A stretch of 64,000 nucleotides of DNA from Marinifilum sp. N1E240 (GCF_009295825.1 NZ_WHKF01000004.1:1-64000); one strand, 5' to 3'. Positions 1 to 10,319 are shown, numbered from the stretch's first letter. Numbers and translations: made by a program. The notes: a model not told the origin generated them from the sequence alone.

Positions 1-2
1 AC

Positions 3-1751
3 CAGGAAACCTGTGATGGTAATATAATTACTTTGGATGCAGGCAATGCAGGATCGACATATCTATGGAGTACAGGTGAGATTACTCGAACCATAACAGT
101 AAATGCAAGTGGAAACTATTCAGTAGTTGTAACTAATGGAAATGGTTGTTCGAATATAGATACTACTCGGTTTACCAAATTACCGAATTTCGATTTTGAA
201 TTAATGTATTCAACGAATTTAGTATGTCATGGAGATTCGACATATATTGAAGGACCAAATCAAGCCGACTACATTTATCAGTGGAAAAAAGATGGAATAA
301 ATATTAATGGAGCAACAAACTCTTCGATCACAACGGGTGAATCGGGAAGATATATTCTTGAAATCATTAATAGTGACGGTTGTCATGCATCAGATAGTGT
401 GGATGTTGAGATTATAAACTTACCAAATAATCCATTACCATCAATAGTAGATATGTGTTATGGTGAATCGGTTAAGTTAGATATTGGTGATGGAGAAAGA
501 TTTTTATGGAGTGATGGAGTAACAACACAATCCAGAGAAGTTAGTAGTGGTGGAATGTATCACGTTGAAGTTCATGATATCAATGGCTGTATAGGTTATG
601 ATTCTGTTGAGGTAATTGTACATGATTTACCAATAGTTGATTTAGGTCCAGATTTATATATCTGTGAAGGTGAAGAATTAATTTTGGAAGCGCCAGAAGG
701 ATATTATACTGAATGGAATCCAGGAGGAGCAACCAGATCAATATATGTATATGAAGAAGGTAGTTTTGAGCTGTTCGCAACAGATGAATTTGGTTGTACA
801 GGGAAAGATGATATAAACATTTTTGTACACGAGAATCCTGAAGTTTATTTGGGTCGAGATACAGTGATAGGCGAAGGAAGTACGATTATTTTAGATGCAG
901 GTAGCGGTTACGTTGAATATGAATGGAGTAATCAGGAAGATTCTCAATATTTAAAAGTTCAGAAAGACGGAGAATATGCTGTTACTGTAGTAGATGTTAA
1001 TGGATGTAGAGGTAACGGAAAAGTTAAAGTTGCTGTGAATCCAGTACCTACAATTGACTTAGGAGATAATGCAGGTATATGTGAAGGTACAGCATTAATG
1101 CTTGATGCTGGTAATTGGGAAAAGTATTTGTGGAGTACTGGAGAAGAAACAAGAACTATCATTGTGAACAAATCTGGACAATATACCGTACAAGTTTGGG
1201 ATGTGTATGGAATTATGGGTGTGGATACAATAAATGTTGAAGTTTATCCTTCACCAGAGGTGGAAATTTATTCAGATACATTGAGTATGTATAAAGGACA
1301 AACGATTACTCTAGATGCTGGCTCAGGATATGTTTCTTACTATTGGAATACGGGTTCTGATTGGAGAAGTATTGAAGTAGATGATGAAGGGGAGTATACT
1401 GTTGAGGTAACAAATGATTATGGTTGTGTTGCACAGGCAGCTATTGCAGTTAAATTATTACAGCCAAAGATGGTTGTTCCTAATGTGTTCACGCCAAACG
1501 GTAAAGGACCAAATGAGATATTTTATCCGGTTTTTAAAGGTGTTGTAACAGATTTCGAAATGTATATTTATACCAGATGGGGAGAGCAGGTTTTTGAGTT
1601 GAAAAAAGATATGGTAAGTAATAATGAGCTTAAATATGAAGGTTGGAATGGTACTTATAAAGGTACAGAATCTCCAATTGGAGTTTATGTTTGGATTATT
1701 TTTTACGGTGGAAAAGAGCGTGATCACGGAACGGTTACATTGTTTAGATAA
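3..1751 (+). CDS. T9SS type-B sorted surface protein with Ig/PKD-like repeats (5' truncated)
   Basis: The reading frame is open through the left window edge, so this is the C-terminal part of a larger secreted protein; the TTG at 33 is internal to a repeat and is not a start. About seven repeats of roughly 70-80 residues are visible. Most carry a Cys-x-Gly near the start (VCHG, MCYG, ICEG), a central LDAG/W-S-x-G stretch, and an N/D/Y-G-C near the end, as in Ig- or PKD-like adhesin modules. The last ~90 residues (from about 1480) begin PNVFTPNGKGPNEIF, contain IYTRWGEQVFE and GWNGTYKG, and end GTVTLFR. That matches the gliding-motility-associated C-terminal domain that targets proteins to type IX secretion. 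The stop overlaps the next start (TAATG), implying translational coupling with the PorP/SprF partner. Likely exported to the cell surface; the ligand is unknown. Confidence 0.93.
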   Translation, partial: QETCDGNIITLDAGNAGSTYLWSTGEITRTITVNASGNYSVVVTNGNGCSNIDTTRFTKLPNFDFELMYSTNLVCHGDSTYIEGPNQADYIYQWKKDGININGATNSSITTGESGRYILEIINSDGCHASDSVDVEIINLPNNPLPSIVDMCYGESVKLDIGDGERFLWSDGVTTQSREVSSGGMYHVEVHDINGCIGYDSVEVIVHDLPIVDLGPDLYICEGEELILEAPEGYYTEWNPGGATRSIYVYEEGSFELFATDEFGCTGKDDINIFVHENPEVYLGRDTVIGEGSTIILDAGSGYVEYEWSNQEDSQYLKVQKDGEYAVTVVDVNGCRGNGKVKVAVNPVPTIDLGDNAGICEGTALMLDAGNWEKYLWSTGEETRTIIVNKSGQYTVQVWDVYGIMGVDTINVEVYPSPEVEIYSDTLSMYKGQTITLDAGSGYVSYYWNTGSDWRSIEVDDEGEYTVEVTNDYGCVAQAAIAVKLLQPKMVVPNVFTPNGKGPNEIFYPVFKGVVTDFEMYIYTRWGEQVFELKKDMVSNNELKYEGWNGTYKGTESPIGVYVWIIFYGGKERDHGTVTLFR

Positions 1752-2788
1752 TGGATAGAAAAGGAATAAAAATATTAGTTGTATTAGTACTGGTGATGAA
1801 ATCAATGATTTTGTTTGCTCAAGATGTTGAATTCTCTCAGTTCTACGCTAATAAAGTATATTTAAATCCTGCTTTTGCAGGTTCCGATTTCGACGCAAGA
1901 ATATCTATGAACTATAGAAACCAGTGGCCAGAAATTAGTTCGGCATACGTTACTTATAGTGTTGCCTATGACCAGTATGTAAATGTTTTAAATGGTGGTG
2001 TTGGATTGCAAGTAATGCAAGATGAGCAAGGTGATGGAACTATTAGCACCACTACTGTGAGTGGTATGTATGCTTATACGCTTAGGGTTAGTCGAGAATT
2101 ATCATTAAAAGCTGGTTTTCAGTTGTCTTATATTCAACGTAAATTGAATGATGCCAATTTTACATTTCCCGATCAAACGGATGAATTCTATATTAACGGG
2201 TTAATTAGTCCGTTTACAGGAGAGAGTGCAGTAGATCATTTGAATAAGAATTATTTTGATTTTTCATCAGGTATTATCGCATCCTATAAAAATTGGTTTA
2301 TTGGGTTTGCAGCACATCACTTAACAGAACCGGATGAATCCTATAAGGATGAAAGCGATTATTCTAAACTTCCTAGAAAATACACTCTACATTGCGGTGT
2401 AAATGTTCCTGTTTTTAGAAATGGACTACATCAATCGGATTTTTCCATCGCTCCTAATTTTTTGTATCAACAGCAATCAACCAATAAACAGCTCAATTAT
2501 GGACTTTATATTTCGAAAGGATCGTTGATTTATGGTATGTGGTACAGAGATAATTTAGAACTTGAATATGATGCTATTATTTTACAATTAGGAATAATGA
2601 GAGACTGGTGGCAAGTAGCTTACAGTTACGACAAGACAGTTTCAAAATTAATTCATACCAATACGGGAGCGCACGAGATTTCATTTCTAATGAGATTTAA
2701 AAATAGCAAAAGAAGTCGATCTAGTTGTATGGAAAAATCTTTACGTAGACGAAGAAAAATAGGAAGAATAAAATGTCCTCATTTTTAA
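1751..2788 (+). CDS. PorP/SprF family type IX secretion membrane protein
   Basis: 345 residues with a hydrophobic signal peptide (residues ~1-24, ending FAQ) followed by the family hallmark start [20 protein letters not shown] and an asparagine/tyrosine-rich beta-barrel-like body. The C terminus ends in CPHF; a C-P-x-F ending is common in this family. PorP/SprF proteins are outer-membrane barrel proteins that serve T9SS, and many genomes carry paralogues paired with type-B cargo genes. Its ATG overlaps the stop of the upstream cargo gene by one base, which supports a dedicated secretion or anchoring partnership. The tail before CPHF is unusually basic (RRRRK). The 3' end overlaps the convergent kinase gene by four bases. 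Confidence 0.93.
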   Translation: MDRKGIKILVVLVLVMKSMILFAQDVEFSQFYANKVYLNPAFAGSDFDARISMNYRNQWPEISSAYVTYSVAYDQYVNVLNGGVGLQVMQDEQGDGTISTTTVSGMYAYTLRVSRELSLKAGFQLSYIQRKLNDANFTFPDQTDEFYINGLISPFTGESAVDHLNKNYFDFSSGIIASYKNWFIGFAAHHLTEPDESYKDESDYSKLPRKYTLHCGVNVPVFRNGLHQSDFSIAPNFLYQQQSTNKQLNYGLYISKGSLIYGMWYRDNLELEYDAIILQLGIMRDWWQVAYSYDKTVSKLIHTNTGAHEISFLMRFKNSKRSRSSCMEKSLRRRRKIGRIKCPHF

Positions 2789-5214
2789 ATCATTTCGTTA
2801 ATTAAACGAAGTAGCTTTTGTTTAATAATTGGTTTTGCGATATAACCATCAAAACCAGAATTCATTATTTGTTCTTTTTCATTTGCTAATGCATATGCAG
2901 TTTGTGCAACAATTTTAATTTCTGGTTGATCTTTTTTGATCAATTTTAGAGTGTCATAACCATTTAGTTCAGGCATTTGAAGATCTAGCAGAACTAAATC
3001 ATATTTGTCTTTTATACAGCATTCAACCGCGCTTTTACCGTTATCAGCAAGAGCCAAGTCAACTCCTGTAGATTGCAGCATTTGTTTAATCAGTGTCAAA
3101 TTTACATTGTAGTCATCCACAATAAGAATTCGTTTACCTGTAAGATCTTTGTTGTAACCATTTTTATGAACAGGTTCAACAGGTACAGAATTAATCTTAT
3201 CATCTATTAAATAAGGTATGCTAACAAAAAAGCTACTTCCAATATCTGGAGTAGATTCTACCCACATTTCACCCTTTAAAAGTTCAGCTAATTTTTTAGA
3301 TATTGAAAGCCCAAGACCAGTTCCTCCATATCTTCTTGCATGAGAATCATCAGCTTGTCTGAATCTGCTGAAAATTATCTTTTGCTTATCAGGAGTGATA
3401 CCAATACCAGTATCTTTAACGGCAAAAATTAGTTTATTTTCACTTAGCTGATAGGAAACATGAATACTCCCTTTTTCGGTAAATTTTAGAGCATTTTCAA
3501 CCAGATTGGTTATAATTTGTTTTAATCTAAGCGGATCTGTGTAAATGATAGATTTTTCATCGTCAAGTCCTTTTGAAAAACTTAAATCAATATAATCTTT
3601 TCCTTTTTGCGATTTAATCTTTTCAAAAGTATAGAACAGTTCGTCAAACAACTGATTCAGACTGTATAATGTTTGAGATATTTTTAGTTCGCCAGACTCT
3701 ATTTTTGAAAAATCGATAATGTCATTAATTAAATTAAGAAGTGAATTTCCACTGTTTCTTATGTGTGTAAAAAATTGCTGTCTGGTTTCAAATGGCAAAT
3801 CTTCTTCCTGAAGTAATTCTGAAAAGCCAATTATCGCATTCATTGGAGTTCGAATTTCGTGCGACATATTTGCAAGGAAAGAAGATTTTAAACGATCTGA
3901 CTCTTCTGCTTTCTCACGTGCAACTTGCAGTTCTTTTTCCTTCTGTGTCCTTATGTCGATCATCCGATTAATCGTAATGGCTAAATCTTTAAATTCAGAA
4001 AAATGCAATTCTTCAACATTTATTTTATATGATTGAGTGGATGCTTTTTTAAAGAAGTTGTTAAATGAAACAAAGTTTTTGTTCATTTTAACAGATATGG
4101 TCTTCGAAGTTATGTATAGAATTATAATAGCAATTATAATAAGACCAACAATTTGAAACCCATAACGTCTAACTTTACGCGTAAGTGAGGCTTTTGCAAT
4201 AGCTAGATTTTCATCTATTTCACTCGTGTAAATTCCAGCACCAATAATCCAATTCCAATCTTTAACAGATGTTATGTATGATATTTTATTGCTGTTATCT
4301 TTTTTAGGATCTTTATATTCAATAAAACCTGATTCTTCAGCTTCAGCCGCCTCCAGCATTTTTTCAATATTTTTTTTTCGTTGGGAACTTTTATATTCTT
4401 TATAGTTTCTACCAATACTTGTTGAATCTGGGTGTAGTAAACAGGTCCCATCGGTTTTATAGACGTAAAAGTAATTCCCTTCTCCTAAACTTATTTGGTT
4501 AATTCTGACTAATGCTTCATTTTGTATTTCATCCTGTAAATCATCTAAGTAGGCAAAACTACCAAAATACCAATTGTAAGGAACAAACTTCTTAATATAT
4601 GATACTTTGGTGTAAGCGTTGTATTTATTTTTTACAAAGTGTTTATTTTCATACTTAGTGAATGCATGATCTTTATACTTCATTAAATTAACTTCATTTT
4701 TTACAATGTAGTTTTTATTTACATCCTGAAAGTTAATTAAACTTGCACCTTCATTTTCTTTCGAAAATGGATATAATACACCTTTGCCACCTAGTGTGTT
4801 TATGAATACATAACCGCGTCCTTCGGTAAAACGTACAGGGGTTATTGCTTCTTTAATTCTTCTTTTAATTTCTTTATCAGAGGCTTTCCCTTTATTTTGT
4901 TTGTAAATATGCATTGCAACAGCATGCGATTGATCTACAAAATTTTTCAACCTGTTTTTTAACCTTGATTCAGCTTGAGTGTTTTGATATTTTATGAAGT
5001 TGATACATTCCTCAGATTTTTGAACCAAAATATCTTTTTGTTGTTCAATAAAATCACTTCGAAGATTTTGAGATTCCTGACTGAAATCAGAGATTTTACT
5101 GTACATCCATATCGCTCCAAAGCCTACCAGGAAAGCAATGGTTAGAACCAAAAAGAGTAAGAAATAGGCTCTGCTGATACTTATTATGTTTTTTTTAGAT
5201 TGGTTAGGGGTCAT
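2785..5214 (-). CDS. Hybrid sensor histidine kinase/response regulator with double Cache sensor
   Basis: 809 residues. TM1 lies at ~15-37, then an extracytoplasmic region with two Cache modules (first around [13 protein letters not shown], second around [18 protein letters not shown] and [11 protein letters not shown]). TM2 is at ~350-370 and a coiled linker follows. HisKA has SHEIRTPMN with the phospho-acceptor His452. HATPase_c shows [15 protein letters not shown] and [10 protein letters not shown]-terminal receiver has acceptor Asp744 in [10 protein letters not shown] and a conserved Lys in YIAKP. Cache domains of this type bind small organic ligands outside the cell; the ligand here is not predictable. 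It is probably co-transcribed with the 186-residue gene 12 bases upstream. A paralogue with an added PAS domain lies at 37102-39912. No separate output regulator is adjacent, so the receiver probably feeds a phosphorelay. Confidence 0.92.
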   Translation of the reverse strand: MTPNQSKKNIISISRAYFLLFLVLTIAFLVGFGAIWMYSKISDFSQESQNLRSDFIEQQKDILVQKSEECINFIKYQNTQAESRLKNRLKNFVDQSHAVAMHIYKQNKGKASDKEIKRRIKEAITPVRFTEGRGYVFINTLGGKGVLYPFSKENEGASLINFQDVNKNYIVKNEVNLMKYKDHAFTKYENKHFVKNKYNAYTKVSYIKKFVPYNWYFGSFAYLDDLQDEIQNEALVRINQISLGEGNYFYVYKTDGTCLLHPDSTSIGRNYKEYKSSQRKKNIEKMLEAAEAEESGFIEYKDPKKDNSNKISYITSVKDWNWIIGAGIYTSEIDENLAIAKASLTRKVRRYGFQIVGLIIIAIIILYITSKTISVKMNKNFVSFNNFFKKASTQSYKINVEELHFSEFKDLAITINRMIDIRTQKEKELQVAREKAEESDRLKSSFLANMSHEIRTPMNAIIGFSELLQEEDLPFETRQQFFTHIRNSGNSLLNLINDIIDFSKIESGELKISQTLYSLNQLFDELFYTFEKIKSQKGKDYIDLSFSKGLDDEKSIIYTDPLRLKQIITNLVENALKFTEKGSIHVSYQLSENKLIFAVKDTGIGITPDKQKIIFSRFRQADDSHARRYGGTGLGLSISKKLAELLKGEMWVESTPDIGSSFFVSIPYLIDDKINSVPVEPVHKNGYNKDLTGKRILIVDDYNVNLTLIKQMLQSTGVDLALADNGKSAVECCIKDKYDLVLLDLQMPELNGYDTLKLIKKDQPEIKIVAQTAYALANEKEQIMNSGFDGYIAKPIIKQKLLRLINEMI

Positions 5215-5226
5215 ACTTAAATTAAA

Positions 5227-5787
5227 TCAAATATTAAATTGATTTAGGATTTGATTAAAAATAGGATTAAAAATTTGAATTCCTCGTTCTATTTCCTTCT
5301 TTATACTACCGTCTATTTGCTCTCCGTCAAAATCTTCGTTATTTAGGTAATGTTTAAGAACACCAGCATTGTACTTTTTTAGGTTATCATTTAGAATAAA
5401 ATGCGGAATTGTATGATATTCTGCTTTTAAAGAAAATTGTTTTTCATGGATTATATCTTCTTTTAAAAGAAAATTATAGATATCTAAAAAGTGTACTGAT
5501 GAATTGGCAAGAAACACTCTTAGTTCAAACTTAGATGTTAAAGGGATCTCATAATAAAAATTGAAGTCTTTACTCTTGTTTTGAGAGTGTTCTATAATAA
5601 TTCTGTTATTTGCTAAATTCACATGGTCAAATTCAAAAAACCATTCTAACCCAGAAATTTCTTTCAATTCTTTTTTCAAAGCATAGAACATTTTCAACCT
5701 TGGCAGTGCAGTAAAGTTAAAACTCTGGTTGCTTGAAAATAGTTGATTGACCTTTTCTAAGTTATTTTTATCAAATGTAAACTTCAT
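5227..5787 (-). CDS. Uncharacterised 186-residue cytoplasmic protein, upstream partner of Cache kinase
   Basis: I do not recognise this family. It has no signal peptide or membrane segment and is rich in Asn, Phe, Lys and Ile, with alternating predicted strands (RLKMFYALKKELKE, WFFEFDHVNLANNRIIIEH, FELRVFLANSSVHFLDIYNFLL) and a helical C terminus. The stop lies 12 bases before the start of the double-Cache hybrid kinase, and a CAAAnnTA box (minus-strand TAnnTTTG) lies about 30 bases upstream of its ATG, so the two are likely one transcript. Context suggests an accessory or regulatory protein of that kinase, but nothing in the sequence shows a function. Base composition resembles its neighbours. 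Confidence 0.75.
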   Translation of the reverse strand: MKFTFDKNNLEKVNQLFSSNQSFNFTALPRLKMFYALKKELKEISGLEWFFEFDHVNLANNRIIIEHSQNKSKDFNFYYEIPLTSKFELRVFLANSSVHFLDIYNFLLKEDIIHEKQFSLKAEYHTIPHFILNDNLKKYNAGVLKHYLNNEDFDGEQIDGSIKKEIERGIQIFNPIFNQILNQFNI

Positions 5788-5817
5788 ACTCCTAAATCAT
5801 AATATTAAATTACTATG

Positions 5818-5825
5818 CAAAAATA
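5818..5825 (-). promoter_or_regulatory. Putative -7 box for the 186-aa/Cache-kinase operon
   Basis: CAAAAATA on the plus strand reads TATTTTTG on the minus strand, a full match to the Bacteroidota TAnnTTTG consensus, about 31 bases before the ATG at 5787. No clear -33 TTG is visible at the expected distance. Confidence 0.4.
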
Positions 5826-5991
5826 TCTAAAGGATTTATAATTGCTAGTCTTCCGCTTATTTTTGTTGAACAATCTTACTATACGAGATGGAAAACAAAT
5901 AGTTTACAGTTTTTATATTATAGTTGGATATTTAGAAAGATTTCTTGGGAATTTTACCTGTTGAGTTACGAGTTTGAACGGAAGTGATTTA

Positions 5992-6040
5992 ATTTGACAC
6001 ATTTGACACGCATAACATAAGGATTTAATAATTATTTTTG
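5992..6040 (+). promoter_or_regulatory. Direct repeat ATTTGACAC x2 and -7-like box before the propeller kinase
   Basis: ATTTGACAC occurs twice head to tail (5992-6000 and 6001-6009). TATTTTTG, a perfect TAnnTTTG match, lies at 6033-6040, only four bases before the ATG at 6045. If used, transcription would begin at or near the start codon, giving a leaderless mRNA; alternatively the box is chance and the real promoter lies further upstream. Confidence 0.3.
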
Positions 6041-6044
6041 TTGT

Positions 6045-9000
6045 ATGAATCTCTCATTTAAGCAATTTGTATTAATAATTTGGTTTTCAGTTTTGAGTAT
6101 CGCTTGCTATGCCGGTTTAAGTTCCAAAAATGAATTTAGCATGCGCGATGGCTTGCCTGGAAATAATATTAAAGATATTTATGAAGATTCCAGAGGAATT
6201 GTTTGGTTGGCTACAGATGCTGGTGTTTGTGAATTTACTGGTGCAAAAGTTAAATTTAGATCCGAATTATCTATTTTAAATGGAGAGCAAGTAAATTGTA
6301 TTCAAGAAAAGAAAAATGGCAATCTACTGTTTGCAGTCACAGGAGTTGGCTTGTGTGAGTTTGATGGTGAAAAAGTAAAGACTGTGAATGATCAATTGAA
6401 CGATGATTTTCTAGATATACATCATTTTGTATTGAGAGATACCAGTTTATGCATAGGTACCTCTAATGGATTCTATTTTACGACTTACATAAAGGATTTC
6501 AGGAGTTTAAAAGATTCTCGAAAATTAAATAATACTAATGTTTTAAAACTTTCTGCAAACAAAAATTTATTAGCAATACATTCGAAAGAAAATGATTCTT
6601 ACCAGATTTTTGATTTCAATAAAAATAAATTAACAGGTACTAACTTTGATCGCTCCCCTGAAATAATTGTTCGAGCCGATTTAAAATCATTGGAAACAAG
6701 TGATTTATTGGTTGAACTGATTTTTGATAAAATCAAACAGAGGTGTGAAATACTACAACGAATAAAAACGGATAATAAAACTTATTTTCTACTTCGCTTT
6801 TTTGATAAGGGTAAGGAGTATAGAAAACTTATTCTACTCGAAAAGGGGATTGTTTCTGATTTATCTGATCAATACAATTTGAATAATACCTTTATTCAAT
6901 GTCTATACCAAAGAGAAAATAGTAAAGAATTGTGGCTGGGTACCAAAGGTAAAGGTCTAATTTGTATTAAAAATTCAAGGTTCTCATACATCGACGCTCA
7001 TAATCTAGAGATTAAGCCGAATACCATTTCTGATATTGCAATATTACCGGAAGGTGATATTATTGTTGCTTCGGAGCAATATTTGAAAAAAATAAAAAAC
7101 GGAAAAGTGGAGCAGGTTGCTTCCAAAATCGATTTCTGTAAATTATCCGGAAAGGAGAATTGCAAGTTAGATCTTCAAATTTATGATTTAGAGTCGGATA
7201 GAAACGGTTTGATTTGGATTGCTAGTAATTATGGCTTTTATACATACGATTTTATTTTGGGAAAATTAAAATATAAAGGAATTGCGACTGCTAATGATTT
7301 TATAATATTAAGTGATGGGAGGTTGTTCTGCGCATTGGATAAAAAAATAGCCATATTTAATGGCAAAGGTGAAAAAGCGAATGATTATTTATTGAACAGC
7401 TTGTTGGCAAAAGAGCTTGAGATTAGCAAAATTGTTGAGAGTAATGGTGAAGTATGGATATCAACGCGAAGTAAAGGGATTTTAAGATTTGATTCAAATG
7501 GTAAGTTTTACAACTACAATCGTGGAAACTCTGGAATTCATAATGTAGTTAATGATCTTTTGATATTGCCTGATTCATCAATTATTGTAGGCGGAAATAA
7601 TGGTATTATTTATAAACTTGAGTGTAATAAAAACGAATTGATAATTAAGGATTCCATTACCAAAGAGGATGGTTTGATAGGTACGTCAGTTCATGGTTTT
7701 CAATTTTTAAATGATGGATCTCTTTGGTGTGGGACAAATTTAGGAGTTCACCGTTTTAAATACTCTTCATGGTCCCAAAATTCAAGGATCGAGAATCGTT
7801 TTTGGAATTTAAAAGATGCCAATTTTAAGAACAGTGGAAAGGAATCGTTAGTTGACTTGGATGGGAATATTTGGGTAAACACAACGGACGAATTGGTTAA
7901 GATAGAAACAGATTGTTCTGTTAAGGAAGATGGAAATTGTGAGATGGCATTAATGAACTTGCAGGTTCATAACAAGGATTGGCATACCGATTTTAGCAAT
8001 AGAGATAAATGGCGAAAAAGTTTGAAAGATCCAATTGTCCTATCTTATAAGCAGGATAATTTAACTTTTGAACTCGGATATTTTTATTGTGAAAACCCGA
8101 ACAATACTTTATTTCGATATCGATTAATAGGTTTTAATCAAGACTGGACCGAGTGGAAAAATTCTACAGAAGCTGTATACACAAATTTACAAGGTGGAGA
8201 GTATAGATTTGAATTTGAAGGAAAATGTTTAAGTACGGGAAATATTGCAAATTATAACATTAATATTGTAATAGAAAAAGCTTGGTGGAGAACAATTTGG
8301 TTTATTGCCGTTGTGGTGTTATCGTTCTTTAGCTTAATGTTTTTTATTCTTAAGTTTTATAAAAAGAGAATTAGGAAAGAAGAAAAGAATAGGACAAAAC
8401 AATTTAATCGTGTAATTGGATTAAAAATTAAAGCTTTACAGTATCAATTGGATCCTCATTTTATATTTAATTCTTTGAATTCGATTCAAAGCTATATTTT
8501 GGATAATGAAGAAGATTTGGCATTGGAATATTTATCCGACTTTTCGATGGTCTTAAGGAAGAATATCAAAAATGCCAATGAGAATTTCATTCAATTATCA
8601 GATGAATTATCCTATTTGAAATTATACCTTAAGTTAGAGCAGATGCGCTTTTCTGATAAGTTTACTTTTCAAATCGAAATTGATCCTACTATAAATCCTC
8701 TTAAAGTGAAATTGCCGCCAATGATTATTCAACCATTTTTGGAAAATATCATTAGAACTGGATTAAGAGGAGTTGACTGTGAAGGGAAATTAAGTTTGAA
8801 TTTTAGACAGGAAGAAGATGGTTATGTAAGGTGTGTAATTACTGATAATGGTAATAATGATAGAACATTAACTAATAATAGGAGAGAAGAAAGTGTAAGA
8901 ATTGGCAATGATTCTCTTCAAATTACACAGGATAGAATGAAATTATTGAATAAAGTAATTTCAAATGGCAGAACTTATCATTATTCAATCAAAAAAACTG

Positions 9001-9059
9001 TTGACTCCAAAAACAATAATAAAACAATTACCGAGATTGGTTTCCCAAAGAATTATTGA
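6045..9059 (+). CDS. Two-component-propeller LytS-type sensor histidine kinase
   Basis: 1004 residues with a signal peptide at ~1-23. A long periplasmic region holds Reg_prop-like beta-propeller blades (for example DGLPGNNIKDIYEDSRGIVW near residue 35, DRNGLIWIASNYG, LWCGTNLGVHRF) and then a Y_Y_Y-type domain (FRYRLIGFNQDWTEW). One membrane helix is at ~747-770, followed by a cytoplasmic LytS/YehU-type kinase with LDPHFIFNSLNSIQSYI and phospho-acceptor His805. The ATP-binding half is atypical: ENIIRTGLRG replaces the usual ENAxxHG, DNGNND replaces DNGxG, and the final glycine box is weak. No LytTR regulator is adjacent. Such sensors usually respond to extracellular glycans or other polymers. 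The ATG directly precedes the signal peptide. Confidence 0.88.
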   Translation: MNLSFKQFVLIIWFSVLSIACYAGLSSKNEFSMRDGLPGNNIKDIYEDSRGIVWLATDAGVCEFTGAKVKFRSELSILNGEQVNCIQEKKNGNLLFAVTGVGLCEFDGEKVKTVNDQLNDDFLDIHHFVLRDTSLCIGTSNGFYFTTYIKDFRSLKDSRKLNNTNVLKLSANKNLLAIHSKENDSYQIFDFNKNKLTGTNFDRSPEIIVRADLKSLETSDLLVELIFDKIKQRCEILQRIKTDNKTYFLLRFFDKGKEYRKLILLEKGIVSDLSDQYNLNNTFIQCLYQRENSKELWLGTKGKGLICIKNSRFSYIDAHNLEIKPNTISDIAILPEGDIIVASEQYLKKIKNGKVEQVASKIDFCKLSGKENCKLDLQIYDLESDRNGLIWIASNYGFYTYDFILGKLKYKGIATANDFIILSDGRLFCALDKKIAIFNGKGEKANDYLLNSLLAKELEISKIVESNGEVWISTRSKGILRFDSNGKFYNYNRGNSGIHNVVNDLLILPDSSIIVGGNNGIIYKLECNKNELIIKDSITKEDGLIGTSVHGFQFLNDGSLWCGTNLGVHRFKYSSWSQNSRIENRFWNLKDANFKNSGKESLVDLDGNIWVNTTDELVKIETDCSVKEDGNCEMALMNLQVHNKDWHTDFSNRDKWRKSLKDPIVLSYKQDNLTFELGYFYCENPNNTLFRYRLIGFNQDWTEWKNSTEAVYTNLQGGEYRFEFEGKCLSTGNIANYNINIVIEKAWWRTIWFIAVVVLSFFSLMFFILKFYKKRIRKEEKNRTKQFNRVIGLKIKALQYQLDPHFIFNSLNSIQSYILDNEEDLALEYLSDFSMVLRKNIKNANENFIQLSDELSYLKLYLKLEQMRFSDKFTFQIEIDPTINPLKVKLPPMIIQPFLENIIRTGLRGVDCEGKLSLNFRQEEDGYVRCVITDNGNNDRTLTNNRREESVRIGNDSLQITQDRMKLLNKVISNGRTYHYSIKKTVDSKNNNKTITEIGFPKNY

Positions 9060-9868
9060 TTCAAATTGGCTTGTACCAATTGTTGATATTCCAATAAAAT
9101 TTGTTTTAACACAGGATGATTGCAGGAGAAACTTAAAGAATTGATTCTATTTATCGGAAGTATCATTGGAGATGTTCCGCTTAAAAAGCAAGCATCATAT
9201 GTTGGTAAATCATCATAGGAAATCGAAGTTTTAACAATAGGGATTCCTAATTTTTGGGCTATTTGTATCACTTTTCCTCTCACAATGCCATGTAAAACTT
9301 CATTGTCGGGAGCTGTGTAAATTGTATTTTTTTTAATGAAAAATAAATTAGATTTACTTCCTTCAGTTACGTATCCTAACGAGTTTAGTAATATGACCTC
9401 GAAAATATTAGCCTCTTTAATTATATTATTTGTTTTAGACCTTAGTTTATGATTATATATTTTTGCAGTTGGAGTTGGTCTTTCCGCTTGATGAATAAAA
9501 GTTCTAACCCCATTTTCGTATTGAGATTTTGTGGGATATGAATGCTTTACAAAGTAAGCGTAAAAATTTCGTGATTCTTTTTTGATGTTGAAAATCAACT
9601 TGATATTACCTTCAGTAATGTCGTTTTTGGTAATAAGTGATTGTATGGCACTTTTTATTTGCTCAAAACTATACCAAATTTCAGTCTCGATTTTTTTAGC
9701 AGAATTGCATAAACGAGAGTAATGTTCAGTCAGAAAAATTGCTTTGCCTGATACCACTCTTACAACTTCATATAACGAAAGTCCACTTTGGAGGTAACTG
9801 TCCTTAAAAAGTTCAGTTGATTTTAATTTTTCGTTGTGTAAAAAAAGATATCGATAACATTCACTCAT
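9053..9868 (-). CDS. Aminotransferase class IV (aminodeoxychorismate lyase / branched-chain type)
   Basis: 271 residues, the usual length for fold-type IV PLP enzymes. Lys141 (in NHKLRSKTNNI) matches the Schiff-base lysine position. VTEGSKSNLF (Glu169), GIVRGKV near 194 and LSGTSPMILP near 229 are the expected PLP-phosphate and substrate-loop motifs. These enzymes either aminate branched-chain or D-amino acids, or release p-aminobenzoate from aminodeoxychorismate (PabC). The NHKLRSKTNN stretch resembles the PabC pattern, but no pabA/pabB gene is nearby, so I leave the substrate open. Its 3' end overlaps the convergent propeller kinase by seven bases. The protein is cytoplasmic, without a signal peptide. 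Confidence 0.85.
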   Translation of the reverse strand: MSECYRYLFLHNEKLKSTELFKDSYLQSGLSLYEVVRVVSGKAIFLTEHYSRLCNSAKKIETEIWYSFEQIKSAIQSLITKNDITEGNIKLIFNIKKESRNFYAYFVKHSYPTKSQYENGVRTFIHQAERPTPTAKIYNHKLRSKTNNIIKEANIFEVILLNSLGYVTEGSKSNLFFIKKNTIYTAPDNEVLHGIVRGKVIQIAQKLGIPIVKTSISYDDLPTYDACFLSGTSPMILPINRINSLSFSCNHPVLKQILLEYQQLVQANLNQ

Positions 9869-10025
9869 ATCGCAGTCGCCTCAATTCAGGTTGGTATTAT
9901 TGCAAATTAAGTGCTTTTATGCTCCTTTTGCAAGATTGAGGAGAGGAAATAATAATATGCCGTAAATCTTATTTTTCGTATCATTATTTGTATTTTAGCT
10001 TTTATCAACAATTAAAATACAATTT

Positions 10026-10319
10026 ATGGCAAGTAAAAGAGAGTTTAAAAAAGATGTTAACTTCCTTACCAACGAGATACTTATGAGAGGAATGATTCAT
10101 TTGGAATTTTTTGGTAAGAAAAATTCTGAATCAGTTTTTGAGATTATGAATGAAGCTGTTATTTCTAGAAATAATTATATATCGCGTATCAATCAAAATG
10201 TAAATCCTAAAAATACTAAGGAAGTAAAAGCTCATTTTAAATTGATTTACGATGATTTGTTAAATTCAACTCACGATCTGTTAGGTAAAATTGACCAACT
10301 GGATATTCCGGTAAAATAA
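10026..10319 (+). CDS. Small conserved hypothetical protein (97 aa)
   Basis: Starts MASKREFKKDVNFLTNEIL and is mostly helical and charged, with no membrane segment or metal motif. Similar short MASKR-type proteins of unknown function occur in Bacteroidota (family recollection, not checked). It stands alone: the upstream gene is divergent, and a strong bidirectional terminator follows 11 bases after its stop. Codon use resembles its neighbours, which supports a real gene. No function can be assigned. Confidence 0.75.
   Translation: MASKREFKKDVNFLTNEILMRGMIHLEFFGKKNSESVFEIMNEAVISRNNYISRINQNVNPKNTKEVKAHFKLIYDDLLNSTHDLLGKIDQLDIPVK

Noticed and set aside
9053-9868. Naming the class IV aminotransferase ilvE or pabC
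   Set aside because: Motifs are shared by both and no pathway neighbours decide the substrate.
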